A DNA stretch of 64,000 nt, from NCBI GenBank assembly GCA_937991535.1, contig CALKHN010000109.1:199263-263262 (forward strand), read 5' to 3'. A model generated the notes under the pieces. That model saw only the letters and a list, made by a program, of their open reading frames with translations, was not told the origin of the DNA and did no database searches. Positions 26,625 through 35,844 of this stretch are shown one piece after another. This DNA comes from an uncultured Sphingobacteriales bacterium. Lineage in GTDB: Bacteria > Bacteroidota > Bacteroidia > Chitinophagales > Chitinophagaceae. The translations under genes and the position numbers were made by a program. Numbering within the stretch: position 1 is the first letter of the stretch; every line of letters starts with the position of its first letter.

Positions 26625-28463
26625 TTAATAATCCAGTTCTAATTTCAGCCGCTCTTTTAATTCTTTCACCAGCGGATATTGTTCAATCATTTTCAGATAC
26701 TGCTCACGGCTGGTGAGGGAACGCTCCTGCTGTACGCCGTTATCTATGGCTTCTTCTATCCGGATAGCATAGGAAAGAGAGCGGTTATTGTAAAAGGATT
26801 GAAGATGCTCTATTAATGTTCCGCGTTCCTGTTCTATAAATTTTTGCTGAATATTGCTTTCCACCACTATTTCAAAACTGCTGTTATCTGCTGCCCTTAA
26901 TTGTGCCAGCTTAAAATTGGTAACGGCGGAATGATTTTTTTGCTCCACTAATTGATCAATATACCTGCTCCAGGCTTCCTGCAGGTTTTCGGCTGTTAAG
27001 GGTTTTGCTGTATGATTAGCCTGCGTTTGATTTTGCACAATCTGTTTCCGGATTCTCGACAGTGCACCAAGGGTGGGTGTGCATGTAACAGACGCTTCTG
27101 TTGTTATTGCTTCACGGGTTGGCTTCCCCGAATGGTTTCCGGGTTTTACTGAACCCTGGCCGTATGGCGTTTCCTCCTCTTCCACCCTATTGCTTTCAAT
27201 CATCAGTTTGGCGTTGGTCGCCGGTTGAGGCTTGTTTGCAGCAGCAGATGGATTGCCTGCTAAAACCGTACCCTTCAGTACTGCGGGTCTTATATTTTTA
27301 AATGCTACGGGTTTGGCTGCATCAGTTTGCTTTTTTTTTACAACACCGGCTTCGTTTACCAGTTCTATAGCCTGACTCAGGTACGTAAGTTTAATGAGGG
27401 TAAGTTCTACATGCAGTTTCTTATTGCGTGCCCCTTTATAGTTGATTTCAGCTTCATTCAAAATATTCAGCGCGCTGATCAGCCATCCCGGTGAAACTTT
27501 TTGCGCTGTGGACACGTACCGGTCTTTAAAACTTTCCACTACTTCAAGCAAGCCTGCTATTTTTTCATCTCTGCACACGAGCAGGTTGCGCACAAATTCG
27601 GCAAAGCCATTCAATACCAGGTCGCCCTCAAATCCTTTGCGGTTAATATCATCATACAACAACAGGACGCCACCCAAGTCCTGCTCCAGCATGGCTTCTA
27701 TCAGCTTAAAGTAATAGTCGGCATCCAGTATGTTCAGGTGTTCCAATGTATTCTGATAACTGAGATGGCCGTTGGTAAAACTCACTATCTTATCTAAAAT
27801 ACTGAGTGCATCCCGCATGCAGCCCTCGCTTTTCTGGGCAATTACCTGGAGCGCCGCTTTGTCTGTTGTAATTTTTTCCTTATCACAGATCTCCTGCAAA
27901 TGTTCAACGGTATCATTGGGCGTTATCCTTTTAAAATCGAATATCTGGCAACGCGATAATATGGTAGGAAGTATCTTGTGTTTTTCGGTAGTAGCTAAAA
28001 TAAAAATGGCATAGGGCGGTGGTTCCTCAAGCGTTTTTAAAAAGGCGTTAAAAGCTGAAGAACTCAGCATATGCACCTCATCTATAATATACACTTTGTA
28101 TTTTCCGGCCTGTGGCGAAAACCGCACCTGCTCCGTGAGCGTTCTAATATCATCTACTGAGTTATTGCTCGCTGCATCTAATTCATGAATATTAAGGGAG
28201 GCGCCGTCATTAAATGATTTACAGGAGTCGCAAATATTACAGGCTTCGCCATCGGCCTGCATGTTTTCGCAATTAATGGTTTTGGCCAATATACGGGCGC
28301 AGGTAGTTTTGCCCACCCCCCTTGGTCCGCAAAACAAAAAGGCATGCGCCAGTTGCTTATTTTTGATTGCATTCTTTAAGGTAGTGGTAATATGCGCCTG
28401 CCCCACCACGGTATTAAAAGTCTGCGGACGGTATTTACGCGCCGATACAATAAAATTATCCAT
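26625..28463 (-). CDS. dnaX: DNA polymerase III subunit gamma/tau
   Basis: The clamp-loader ATPase of the replisome, 612 residues from the chosen start. Visible are SARKYRPQTFNTVVGQ, Walker A CGPRGVGKTTCARIL, a four-Cys zinc module (INCENMQADGEACNICDSC), Walker B IIDEVHML and the SRC arginine-finger motif. A longer frame opens at 28583, but its extra 40 residues are encoded by low-complexity repeats. The ATG at 28461-28463 lies 20 nt behind a perfect TAnnTTTG element and begins MDNFIVSARKYRP as in relatives. The C-terminal third is divergent tau-like sequence with a basic/polar linker. Confidence 0.93.
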   Translation of the reverse strand: MDNFIVSARKYRPQTFNTVVGQAHITTTLKNAIKNKQLAHAFLFCGPRGVGKTTCARILAKTINCENMQADGEACNICDSCKSFNDGASLNIHELDAASNNSVDDIRTLTEQVRFSPQAGKYKVYIIDEVHMLSSSAFNAFLKTLEEPPPYAIFILATTEKHKILPTILSRCQIFDFKRITPNDTVEHLQEICDKEKITTDKAALQVIAQKSEGCMRDALSILDKIVSFTNGHLSYQNTLEHLNILDADYYFKLIEAMLEQDLGGVLLLYDDINRKGFEGDLVLNGFAEFVRNLLVCRDEKIAGLLEVVESFKDRYVSTAQKVSPGWLISALNILNEAEINYKGARNKKLHVELTLIKLTYLSQAIELVNEAGVVKKKQTDAAKPVAFKNIRPAVLKGTVLAGNPSAAANKPQPATNAKLMIESNRVEEEETPYGQGSVKPGNHSGKPTREAITTEASVTCTPTLGALSRIRKQIVQNQTQANHTAKPLTAENLQEAWSRYIDQLVEQKNHSAVTNFKLAQLRAADNSSFEIVVESNIQQKFIEQERGTLIEHLQSFYNNRSLSYAIRIEEAIDNGVQQERSLTSREQYLKMIEQYPLVKELKERLKLELDY

Positions 28464-28482
28464 GCCTGTAGTTCCGTTTATG

Positions 28483-28490
28483 CAAATGTA
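28483..28490 (-). promoter_or_regulatory. dnaX: -7 element for dnaX
   Basis: The minus-strand TACATTTG fits TAnnTTTG exactly and lies 20-27 nt before the ATG at 28463. It lies inside the longer frame that starts at 28583, which argues for the shorter dnaX start. Confidence 0.5.
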
Positions 28491-28592
28491 AGGGAATGTG
28501 AGAAATGGAGGAGAGTAGGTAGTAGGGGTAGGTGGCAAGTAGTAAATAGTGAGTAGTGAGTAGTGAATAATGAATGTTTGCACAGCTCCCGG
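28491..28592. repeat. low-complexity spacer between dnaX and the cobalamin adenosyltransferase gene
   Basis: The plus strand reads GAGAAATGGAGGAGAGTAGG, GTAGTAGGGGTAGGTGGCAAG, TAGTAAATAGTGAGTAGTGAGTAGTGAATAATGAATG. The words match other tails. Here the TGA-rich strand is the one opposite to transcription, an exception to the usual polarity. No gene is seen. Confidence 0.6.
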
Positions 28593-29153
28593 TTATCCGC
28601 GGGGCTTCCAGGGTACATCTTCAATTTTTAGCAGGTGGCCGGCATATCTTGCGAGTACAAACAAATAATCGCTCAGGCGGTTGAGATACATTAATATAAG
28701 AGGAGCTATCTTTTCCTTTTCGGTTTCCAAATGCACGCAGCATCTTTCTGCGCGGCGGCAAACACAACGGGCGATATGGAGAAAGGATATCGTACTATGC
28801 CCACCAGGTAAAATGAAATATTTCAGAGGGGGAAGCGCTTCATTCATCCGGTCAATTTCTTTCTCCAATGCAATGATGTCGGACTCATGAATATCGGGGA
28901 TATGCAATTTGGTTTCTTTGGCAGGATCGCAGGCAAGCGCTGCTCCGATAGAAAACAACTGCCACTGCACATCCTGTAATACTTTGCGGCTCTGCTCATC
29001 ATCAAGGCTGTCTTTACATAACCCAATGTTTGAATTTAATTCATCTATTGTTCCATACGCCTCAATACGCAAATGCGACTTTGGTACTTTCGTTCCGCCA
29101 ATCAGTGAAGTTGTGCCTTTATCGCCTGTTTTGGTATATATTTTAAAAGACAT
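28593..29153 (-). CDS. cob(I)yrinic acid a,c-diamide adenosyltransferase (PduO type)
   Basis: This 186-residue cytoplasmic enzyme transfers the adenosyl group of ATP to cob(I)alamin to make coenzyme B12. Its N-terminus has the PduO signature: YTKTGDKGTTSLIGGTKVPK followed by RIEAYGTIDELNSNIGL. The C-terminal half has FILPGGH and the helix RCVCRRAERCCVHLE, with the conserved Arg and Glu residues of the active site, and ends near LNRLSDYLFVLAR. Length is normal (about 180-190). No B12 biosynthesis or transport genes or recognisable cobalamin riboswitch lie next to it, so it probably serves salvage for methylmalonyl-CoA mutase or similar enzymes. Confidence 0.93.
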   Translation of the reverse strand: MSFKIYTKTGDKGTTSLIGGTKVPKSHLRIEAYGTIDELNSNIGLCKDSLDDEQSRKVLQDVQWQLFSIGAALACDPAKETKLHIPDIHESDIIALEKEIDRMNEALPPLKYFILPGGHSTISFLHIARCVCRRAERCCVHLETEKEKIAPLILMYLNRLSDYLFVLARYAGHLLKIEDVPWKPRG

Positions 29154-29207
29154 AACGGTTATTTCAAATCAATGTGAAGTTATTGTAGAGAACCAGCTTA
29201 TCACTCC

Positions 29208-29912
29208 TCACACTAATACTGCTGCTTCAGAAGTTCTTTTATCGGTTTCAATAACGCCATCCAGGAGGCGAACAATACGTTTGGCATAGCGGGCAATATC
29301 TTCTTCATGCGTTACCAGCACAATCGTATTGCCTGCCTGCTGTATTTTACCAAAAATACTCATAATCTCGTAGGAAGTTTTGGAATCTAAGTTTCCTGTA
29401 GGTTCATCAGCCAGTACCAAAGATGGGTTATTTACCAACGCCCTTGCAATGGCTACACGCTGGCATTGACCACCGCTTAATTCATTGGGACGGTGATGGC
29501 TTCTGTCTGCCAGATCAACCTGCTCAAGTACCGCCATTGCCCTTTCCATACGTTGCTTTTTGGTTACTCCCGAATATATGAGCGGAAGCGCCACATTTTC
29601 CACTGCCGAAAGCCGGGGTAAAAGATTGAACTGCTGAAACACAAAACCAATTTCCGTGTTTCGTATTTCGGCAAGGTCATTATCCATCATTTTACTTACC
29701 TGGTGCCCGTTGAGATAATAATCCCCTCCTGTGGGCGAATCAAGGCATCCCAATATGTTCATGAGGGTGCTTTTGCCTGAGCCTGAAGGACCCATTAAAG
29801 CAACATACTCATTTTTTTGAATATCAAGGGAAATACCCTTCAAAACCTGCAATTCCTGCCGGCCCATAAAGTAGCTTTTCCTGATATTATCCAGATGAAT
29901 GATGGAGTTCAT
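29208..29912 (-). CDS. ABC transporter ATP-binding protein (MacB/LolD type)
   Basis: The 234-residue ATPase has Walker A MGPSGSGKSTLMNILG, Q-loop VFQQFNLLPRLSAVENV, signature LSGGQCQRVAIARAL, Walker B SLVLADEPTGNLDS and the H-loop VLVTHEEDIA. The subtype features (GCLDSPTGGDYYLNG, TEIGFVFQQFNLL) place it with MacB/LolD/FtsE-like exporters and lipoprotein-release systems. The cognate permease is not adjacent: neighbours are the cobalamin adenosyltransferase and a VWA protein. The partner must be encoded elsewhere. A TATATTTG -7 element lies about 25 nt upstream, which suggests its own promoter. Confidence 0.9.
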   Translation of the reverse strand: MNSIIHLDNIRKSYFMGRQELQVLKGISLDIQKNEYVALMGPSGSGKSTLMNILGCLDSPTGGDYYLNGHQVSKMMDNDLAEIRNTEIGFVFQQFNLLPRLSAVENVALPLIYSGVTKKQRMERAMAVLEQVDLADRSHHRPNELSGGQCQRVAIARALVNNPSLVLADEPTGNLDSKTSYEIMSIFGKIQQAGNTIVLVTHEEDIARYAKRIVRLLDGVIETDKRTSEAAVLV

Positions 29913-29936
29913 AACTGCTGTTCAAATTGTTTAAAA

Positions 29937-29944
29937 CAAATATA
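29937..29944 (-). promoter_or_regulatory. -7 element for the ABC ATPase gene
   Basis: Minus-strand TATATTTG matches TAnnTTTG exactly, 25-32 nt before the ATG at 29912. No convincing -33 TTG was found. The remaining gap to 30135 shows no gene. Confidence 0.45.
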
Positions 29945-30135
29945 AGTGAAACTGCCCGATGATGTGGATTTATGGATAAAAGCAATATCCGAATTATCTG
30001 TTAACAAAAAATGCCGTAAAGCAAACATACCGGTTTCTCATTGATGCTTCCCGTTGGCGGGTTGGTAGCCGGCTGGTGTGCCCGCCGCCCACATGAAGCC
30101 AGGCAAAGCAGATTTGCCGGCTTTCATACCGCCTG

Positions 30136-31911
30136 CTATCTTCCATTCCTTCTCTTTCTTTTTTTTGTAGGCTCATATATCTTTTTTGCTTTAACAAGCA
30201 TATCAAAAAACTCTGTGTGTAATGGATTGGCGATATCCATAGACTCTTTGGTAAGCTTTAACACGTCGTCCCAGGTAGCTTTTTGCAGGTAGGGTGAACT
30301 ATGAAGAAATCCTCCAAACATGCACACACTGGTAGCAAACTTAAAATAGTAGCTCAGGCTGTCTAATGGTTTATAATTATTAATGCAACTGTACTCCTGC
30401 TTATTAATATCCTTTTTACCCGGCAAGCAATAATTAATCGTTACTGTAGCCAGTTCGCCGCCAATGGATTGTTTTTTAACCTTATCGCTTCCCGGAACCA
30501 GTTCAAATACCGCCAGCATGGAATGCCCCGAACCTATTTCTCCTCCCTCCAAAGTGCTGCTGCTGTCTTCCAACGCTGTTCTTTTATTATCAAAGCCTAT
30601 TAACCGGTAGGATTGCACAGCATCATGATTGAAGTGCATATTAAGCGACACGTCATCTGCAACGGCATATAAGGTTTGCGTAAGCTCTTTCACCAATACT
30701 TTCTCCCCTTCCCTTTCATCATCAAGATATGCGAAATTGCCATTTCCTTTTTTTGCGAGGGCCTCAATCTTCGAATCTTTGTAATTACCCATCCCCACTC
30801 CCAGGCAGGTAAGGTAAATGCCTCCCTGTTTCATTTTAAGGATAAGACTTTCCAGTTCACTTTCAACAGAAACCCCTACATTAAAATCGCCATCTGTTGC
30901 CAGTATTACGCGGTTGTTGCCATCTTTTATAAATGTATTATGTGCCAGCCGGTAAGCCTGCCGTATTCCGGCCTCGCCAGGCGTAAATCCTCCTGCAGCA
31001 AGATCTTCGATAGCCTGCAAAATCTTTTCTTTTCTATCGCCACTGGTAGGTGGCAGCATTACGCCGGTAACACCACCGTATACCACAATAGATACCGTAT
31101 CTACCGGCCGCAGATTTTCAACCAATTTTCTAAAAGCCGACTTAAGCAACGGCAGGCGGTTGGGCATATCCATTGAACCCGATACATCTATCAGAAAAAC
31201 CAGGTTACTTGGAGGAATACTATTAAGATTAAGTTTTTTGGAAGTTACCTGTACAAACAACAATTGATTCTCCCCATTCCATGGACAGGAACTCAACTGT
31301 GAACGAACAGTAAATATGCTGTCGCCGCCAGGTTCTGTGTAATTAAAATTGAAATAATTCAGCATCTCTTCAATACGAACAGCATCTTCAGGCACCTGGC
31401 TGTTCATATTAATAAACCGGCGGATATTGCTGTAGGAAGCTCCGTTTACATTAGGCGTAATACCGGTAACCGGGTTATCATCTGTTTTAACGAAATCATT
31501 TTCCACCAGCGCACTGTAAGTTTCATCTGCAACAGACAACCTGCGCCCCGACAATGTTTTAAGGCTTGTGGTGAGTGACAACAGATAATGTTTTTGAAGA
31601 CTGGCCGTATATGGCAGCATTTTCATCGTAAGCTTCTGATATGCTGAAGTATTTACGCCTAATGAGAGCGGTTCGTATCCATCAAGGGAAAGACTAATGC
31701 TATCGGATTTTTTTACGCTGGGAATACCAAAAGCACCCCCTAACCCGCTGGAATGAAGATAACCGGTTGAATGGAGAATGATCTTTACATTTTGCAGCGG
31801 TCTATTTTTTCCATCGGTTATTTCACCGCGTAAATAATACTGGGCATTTACCGTTGTATAAAAACAGAGCCATCCAAAGAGTAAAGCTGCCTGTTTTATA
31901 TGGCATTGCAT
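30136..31911 (-). CDS. von Willebrand factor A domain protein (YfbK-like) with N-terminal CarboxypepD-like domain
   Basis: The 591-residue protein has a signal peptide (about residues 1-23) and then a carboxypeptidase-regulatory-like beta domain (YLRGEITDGKNRPLQNVKI). From about 125 it shows the YfbK N-terminal region, with RIEEMLNYFNFNYTEPGG. The VWA domain follows, with the complete MIDAS motif FLIDVSGSMDMPNR and later ILATDGDFNVG. The C-terminal ~170 residues fit DUF3520. VWA proteins bind ligands through a metal ion, and the role here is not known. The very basic end (KKRKRRNGR) is unusual for an exported protein. It stands between the ABC ATPase and hpt genes. Confidence 0.87.
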   Translation of the reverse strand: MQCHIKQAALLFGWLCFYTTVNAQYYLRGEITDGKNRPLQNVKIILHSTGYLHSSGLGGAFGIPSVKKSDSISLSLDGYEPLSLGVNTSAYQKLTMKMLPYTASLQKHYLLSLTTSLKTLSGRRLSVADETYSALVENDFVKTDDNPVTGITPNVNGASYSNIRRFINMNSQVPEDAVRIEEMLNYFNFNYTEPGGDSIFTVRSQLSSCPWNGENQLLFVQVTSKKLNLNSIPPSNLVFLIDVSGSMDMPNRLPLLKSAFRKLVENLRPVDTVSIVVYGGVTGVMLPPTSGDRKEKILQAIEDLAAGGFTPGEAGIRQAYRLAHNTFIKDGNNRVILATDGDFNVGVSVESELESLILKMKQGGIYLTCLGVGMGNYKDSKIEALAKKGNGNFAYLDDEREGEKVLVKELTQTLYAVADDVSLNMHFNHDAVQSYRLIGFDNKRTALEDSSSTLEGGEIGSGHSMLAVFELVPGSDKVKKQSIGGELATVTINYCLPGKKDINKQEYSCINNYKPLDSLSYYFKFATSVCMFGGFLHSSPYLQKATWDDVLKLTKESMDIANPLHTEFFDMLVKAKKIYEPTKKRKRRNGR

Positions 31912-31973
31912 GTTATAACAGTAGTTTTAGTACATCTAACGATATTGGATACATGATATTATTTCACAGGTCG

Positions 31974-32516
31974 TTATCCTTCTTCGGTTAGTTGATAAAT
32001 CTCTTTGATATTCCTGCCTAATCCGTCGTAATCAAGTCCGTATCCTACTACAAATTTATCGGGTATAATAAACCCGCGATAATCAACAGTAGCAGGATAA
32101 ATGGTGGCTTCGGGTTTGTGCAGTAAAGTACATATTTTCAAAGAGGCCGGTTGCTGGTGAAAAAGCTGCGGTAAAAACTGGCTCATTGTTTTGCCGGTAT
32201 CAATAATATCTTCCAATATAATAACATCTCTTCCGAACAAATCCATATCAAGCCCTATAGAAGTTACAACATGTCCCGAAGATTTGGTGCCCTTATAGGA
32301 TGCCAGCTTTATAAAACATATCTCCGCCGGTATATTCAGCACTTTAAAAAGATCTGAAGCAAACATGAATGATCCATTCAAAATTGCGATAAACAGTGGT
32401 ATTTTTCCTTCATAATCCTTTTCTATCGCTTGTGCTATTTCCTGAATTTTATCAGCAATCGCTTCCTGCGAAATATAAGGTTCAAATTGTTTATCATGAA
32501 TATGTATCAGGTGCAT
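31974..32516 (-). CDS. hpt: hypoxanthine phosphoribosyltransferase
   Basis: This 180-residue purine-salvage enzyme converts hypoxanthine or guanine plus PRPP to IMP or GMP in the cytoplasm. The PRPP-binding motif VIILEDIIDTGKTM, with the adjacent acidic pair, is in the centre; ILNGSFMFASDLF is the first PP-loop, IKLASYKGTKSSG is the flexible loop region, and FVVGYGLDYDGLGRNI closes the active site, as in bacterial HPRTs. Length is normal. Its stop is 61 nt before the downstream VWA gene, and its start lies 3 nt after the stop of the upstream LysM gene, so these two are probably cotranscribed. Confidence 0.95.
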   Translation of the reverse strand: MHLIHIHDKQFEPYISQEAIADKIQEIAQAIEKDYEGKIPLFIAILNGSFMFASDLFKVLNIPAEICFIKLASYKGTKSSGHVVTSIGLDMDLFGRDVIILEDIIDTGKTMSQFLPQLFHQQPASLKICTLLHKPEATIYPATVDYRGFIIPDKFVVGYGLDYDGLGRNIKEIYQLTEEG

Positions 32517-32519
32517 GAA

Positions 32520-33755
32520 TCAATTTTTATAAATAAGCAGTTCCTGTCCGCCGCGAATGGCATCATTCGGAAGCCTGTTCCATGAGCGAACCTGATCTAC
32601 CTCAACTCCGTATTTCCGGGCAATGCCAAACAAGGTTTCCTTATTTTGAACAACATGCTTTACTAATGCGGGAGCAGGCACATTAAATACAGGCGCAACT
32701 TCCTGCACTTTTGCTATTTCAGTTCTGGCGATGTTATTTTCCACATTTGCCGCTTCGCGCTCTGCCGCGTCTTTTTGTAAATACAGCTTTTGCCCTGCAA
32801 CAGGTGTTTCGGTGCCCCGCAGTTGATTGTAGGCTAGTAAATTGTCTAACCGTATGGCTTCCTCCTGGGCAATATCATAAAGCGTTTCCCCCTTTGTAAC
32901 CAGGTGAAACGGATTTGAGCCCTGCCGTCTTTTCCGTTGCAAAAAAATCAACTGGTCTTTGCGAACAATATCATCCGCTTCAGACAATTCATTAAATTCA
33001 AGCAGGTGCCTGTATTTAACGCCAAACTGCTCCGCAATAGAAAGTAATGGAGTGCCTGCAACCGCTACAATTACCCTGGTATCGTTTATCCTAAATGCTT
33101 CTTCGGGATATCGCAAACGCAAAGCCCTAACCGAAGTTTCGGGTTCAGCGCTCCCACTCCCCTCTGCCGCCGTAGAAATGACAGGTATGGCATTGTTATT
33201 AACAGCATACATCGGCTGTTCATCTCCCATTTTCCGTTTTCCCAGCGCTATCAAAGTGTATAACTGCAGGTCATAAGTTTCAATAAACTTCACCAACTGC
33301 TGTGTATACTTTGGATTGGTGGCATAACCCGCTTTCTTTAATCCTTTGGCCCAATCCTGGTAATCCTCGGGATCCAACTGAAAAAGAAAAGCATAACGCG
33401 GGCTTCTTTTTAAAAAATCGGAATGATCCCTGTAAGAATCTTCAGCCGAAGCATAGGCACGGAAACATTCTCCCCTTTCATCATCGTCATGATATACTTT
33501 ACTCCCGTTCCAGCCAGACTTGCATTTAATGCCAAAGTGGTTGTTGGAACGCTTTACAAGATCACTTACACCTGCCTGTGTTTCCAAAATGCCCTGTGCA
33601 AGCTTAATGGAAGCAGGCACACCTGTACGCTGCATTTCCTGTATAGCCAGAAACTTATAAGTATTAATGTATTGTATAATATCTGCATTTTGGGCCGTTA
33701 AAGCGCTATAGCTAAAAACAGACAATATCAAAAGGATGTTTACTTTTTTGATCAT
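32520..33755 (-). CDS. glucosaminidase-domain protein with LysM repeats
   Basis: The 411-residue exported peptidoglycan hydrolase has a signal peptide (MIKKVNILLILSVFSYSALTA). Residues ~30-165 form an N-acetylglucosaminidase (flagellar FlgJ/GH73-like) domain: ASIKLAQGILETQAGVSD with the catalytic Glu, then RSNNHFGIKCKSGWNG. The C-terminal half contains LysM-like modules: a strong one at ~285-330 (FHLVTKGETLYDIAQEEAIR) and one at the very end (KHVVQNKETLFGIARKYGVE), plus a weaker one near 225-275. LysM binds the glycan strand. It is adjacent to hpt (3 nt). Confidence 0.92.
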   Translation of the reverse strand: MIKKVNILLILSVFSYSALTAQNADIIQYINTYKFLAIQEMQRTGVPASIKLAQGILETQAGVSDLVKRSNNHFGIKCKSGWNGSKVYHDDDERGECFRAYASAEDSYRDHSDFLKRSPRYAFLFQLDPEDYQDWAKGLKKAGYATNPKYTQQLVKFIETYDLQLYTLIALGKRKMGDEQPMYAVNNNAIPVISTAAEGSGSAEPETSVRALRLRYPEEAFRINDTRVIVAVAGTPLLSIAEQFGVKYRHLLEFNELSEADDIVRKDQLIFLQRKRRQGSNPFHLVTKGETLYDIAQEEAIRLDNLLAYNQLRGTETPVAGQKLYLQKDAAEREAANVENNIARTEIAKVQEVAPVFNVPAPALVKHVVQNKETLFGIARKYGVEVDQVRSWNRLPNDAIRGGQELLIYKN

Positions 33756-33767
33756 AGATTCGGTATT

Positions 33768-34406
33768 CTATTTTTTTTGTATCAGCATCAACCCGTCTCT
33801 AACGGTTAATAATACTTGTTCAACCCTGTTGTCTTTCTTTACATGTTCATTAAATGCATGCATGGCTTTTGCATTTTTTCCTTCTATTCTTTTTTCAAGC
33901 ACCTCGCCGTGAAACAACACGTTATCGGCTATTATTAAACCGCCAGGTCTCAAGCGGGGCAACACCATTTCATAATAATGAATGTAATTCACTTTATCCG
34001 CATCTATAAATACCAGGTCCCATTTTTCATTCAATGCAGGAATAATCTCCAGTGCATTCCCAACCTGCAATTTAATGCGATCCTTCATAGGGCTTTTGTT
34101 AAAAAAATCAAGTGCTTTCGATGCATCCTCTTCACGCAATTCAATGGTATACAATATTCCCTCATCAGCAAGCCCTTCCCCAAGACACAATGCACTATAT
34201 CCTGTAAATGTGCCTATTTCCAATATGCGTGAGGGCCGGATTATCCGGCTTAGCATGGTCAGCAATTTTCCCTGCACCTGCCCGCTAAGCATATGTGCAT
34301 GCGCATGGTTTTCTTTGGTATAAGCCGCTATTTCCCGCAACAAGTCGTTTTCGCCTGTTGTAAACTGCTCCGAGTAAACCTGCGCAAGAACGTTAAGTAT
34401 TTCCAC
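33768..34406 (-). CDS. class I SAM-dependent O-methyltransferase
   Basis: The 212-residue cytoplasmic enzyme of the caffeoyl-CoA/catechol O-methyltransferase type shows the SAM-binding motif ILEIGTFTGYSALCLG, the metal-binding LVFIDADKVNYIHYYE and PGGLIIADNVLFHGEV. It methylates a small hydroxyl-bearing substrate; the natural one is unknown. The start is a GTG at 34404-34406. A perfect TAnnTTTG element (34421-34428) lies only 15 nt before it, so the leader would be very short. The gene ends 13 nt before the upstream start of the LysM gene, so it probably leads an operon with that gene and hpt. Confidence 0.9.
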   Translation of the reverse strand: MEILNVLAQVYSEQFTTGENDLLREIAAYTKENHAHAHMLSGQVQGKLLTMLSRIIRPSRILEIGTFTGYSALCLGEGLADEGILYTIELREEDASKALDFFNKSPMKDRIKLQVGNALEIIPALNEKWDLVFIDADKVNYIHYYEMVLPRLRPGGLIIADNVLFHGEVLEKRIEGKNAKAMHAFNEHVKKDNRVEQVLLTVRDGLMLIQKK

Positions 34407-34420
34407 AGCACTCCTTTCGG

Positions 34421-34428
34421 CAAAGGTA
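34421..34428 (-). promoter_or_regulatory. -7 element for the O-methyltransferase gene
   Basis: Minus-strand TACCTTTG is a perfect TAnnTTTG, 15-22 nt before the GTG start, which predicts a leader of under 10 nt. If real, the true start could be further downstream. No clear -33 partner. Confidence 0.4.
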
Positions 34429-34511
34429 AGCTATCAACGAATCTTCTTTGATGAGATTGCCTTATCTTCCTTTTTCAACAGATTTACCTCATTTTTGTGT
34501 AAACATGGTAT

Positions 34512-35795
34512 ATGAACAGCAACAACCCCTTTATTTCTGCTTCCGAAGCAGTGCAATGCATACAATCGGGCAACCGTGTGTTTTTACATGGCAGCGCGGC
34601 CACACCCGTAACCTTAATAGAAGCCATGCAGAACAGGCATGAAGAACTAAAAAATGTAGAATTGGTAAGCATTACCAACCTGGGGGATATAGATTTCAAC
34701 AAACCAGAGTACCGGAAAAGCTTCTTTTTTAATTCGTTGTTCGTGTCGGCTAATACGCGTGCTGTGGCAAACAGCAGAGACGGCGATTATGTTCCTATTT
34801 TTTTAAGCGAGATCCCGCAACTTTTCAGGAAATCCATATTACCCATTGATGTGGCCCTGGTACAGGTATCGCCACCCGATGTGCACGGGTACTGCTCCTT
34901 AGGCACTTCGGTTGATATTGCCCGTTCGGCAGTGGATACCGCTAAAATAGTTGTTGCGCAGGTAAATCCCAATATGCCCCGCACGCATGGAGAAGGGTTT
35001 CTGCATACAAGCAAAATAAATGCGCTGGTTTGGGATGAAAGCAGTCTTCCGGAAGTGGATTATTCTCAAAAGGTGAGCAGCAGTGTTGAGAAAATCGGTC
35101 TTCATGTAGCCTCTCTAATTGAGGATGGCGCTTGTTTACAAATGGGGATCGGCGTTATTCCCGACCAGGTTTTAAAAAATCTTGGCAATCATAAAAACCT
35201 TGGCTTACACACCGAAATGTTGTCGGATGGCGTTATACCGCTTCTCGAAAAAGGCGCTATCAACAACAGCCGGAAAAAACTGAACATTGGACGGTCGGTT
35301 ACCGGATTCATGGTGGGCACGCGAAAGCTGTACGATTTTGTACACGATAACCCCTCCATACGGGTAATGGATATCGGCTATGTAAATGATGCCAGCAATA
35401 TCCGTAAAAATCCACGGGCAACAGCTATCAACAGCGCCATTGAAATTGATCTTACCGGGCAGGTATGCGCCGATTCTATTGGCACGTACCAGTTTTCGGG
35501 CATTGGGGGCCAAATGGACTTTATGCGGGGCGCTTCTTTATCCGAAAACGGGAAACCCATTATTGCCTTACCATCTGTTACGTCCAAAGGGATATCCCGT
35601 ATTGTGCCTTTTTTAAAAGAAGGCGCCGGGGTAGTTACCACACGGGGGCATGTGCATTGGGTAGTTACAGAATTCGGGATCGTGGATCTGTTTGGGAAGA
35701 ATTTAAAGCAAAGAGCGAAAGCGCTCATCCATATCGCTCACCCCGATCACCGTGAAACGCTGGAAAAAGCATTTCACTCCAGGTTTAAATCTTAA
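34512..35795 (+). CDS. acetyl-CoA hydrolase/transferase family protein (4-hydroxybutyrate CoA-transferase-like)
   Basis: The 427-residue cytoplasmic enzyme belongs to the Cat1/AbfT family, which moves CoA between acyl groups. The N-terminal half has GNRVFLHGSAATPVTL and VALVQVSPPDVHGYCSLG. The C-terminal half has the catalytic-Glu region NSAIEIDLTGQVCADSIG and GIGGQMDFMRGA, and ends with VTTRGHVHWVVTEFGIVDLFG. The second substrate cannot be told from sequence; acetate or 4-hydroxybutyrate is usual. An epimerase gene begins 49 nt after its stop on the same strand, but no metabolic link between them is evident. Confidence 0.9.
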   Translation: MNSNNPFISASEAVQCIQSGNRVFLHGSAATPVTLIEAMQNRHEELKNVELVSITNLGDIDFNKPEYRKSFFFNSLFVSANTRAVANSRDGDYVPIFLSEIPQLFRKSILPIDVALVQVSPPDVHGYCSLGTSVDIARSAVDTAKIVVAQVNPNMPRTHGEGFLHTSKINALVWDESSLPEVDYSQKVSSSVEKIGLHVASLIEDGACLQMGIGVIPDQVLKNLGNHKNLGLHTEMLSDGVIPLLEKGAINNSRKKLNIGRSVTGFMVGTRKLYDFVHDNPSIRVMDIGYVNDASNIRKNPRATAINSAIEIDLTGQVCADSIGTYQFSGIGGQMDFMRGASLSENGKPIIALPSVTSKGISRIVPFLKEGAGVVTTRGHVHWVVTEFGIVDLFGKNLKQRAKALIHIAHPDHRETLEKAFHSRFKS

Positions 35796-35844
35796 TTTGC
35801 ATTCCGTTTATTGCGCCAATGGGCACAGCGGGGAATATCATTAT

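Noticed and set aside
28464..28583. Longer N-terminus for dnaX starting at 28583
   Set aside because: The extra 40 residues come from low-complexity intergenic words and lie before a perfect -7 element; homologous sequence starts at 28463.
28593..29207. Cobalamin riboswitch in front of the adenosyltransferase gene
   Set aside because: The 54-nt upstream gap is too short and lacks the B12-box.
35752..35844. Upstream start of the hldD-like gene inside the CoA-transferase gene
   Set aside because: Residues before MNHTVSK do not match the family and overlap the previous gene; ATG 35845 fits.
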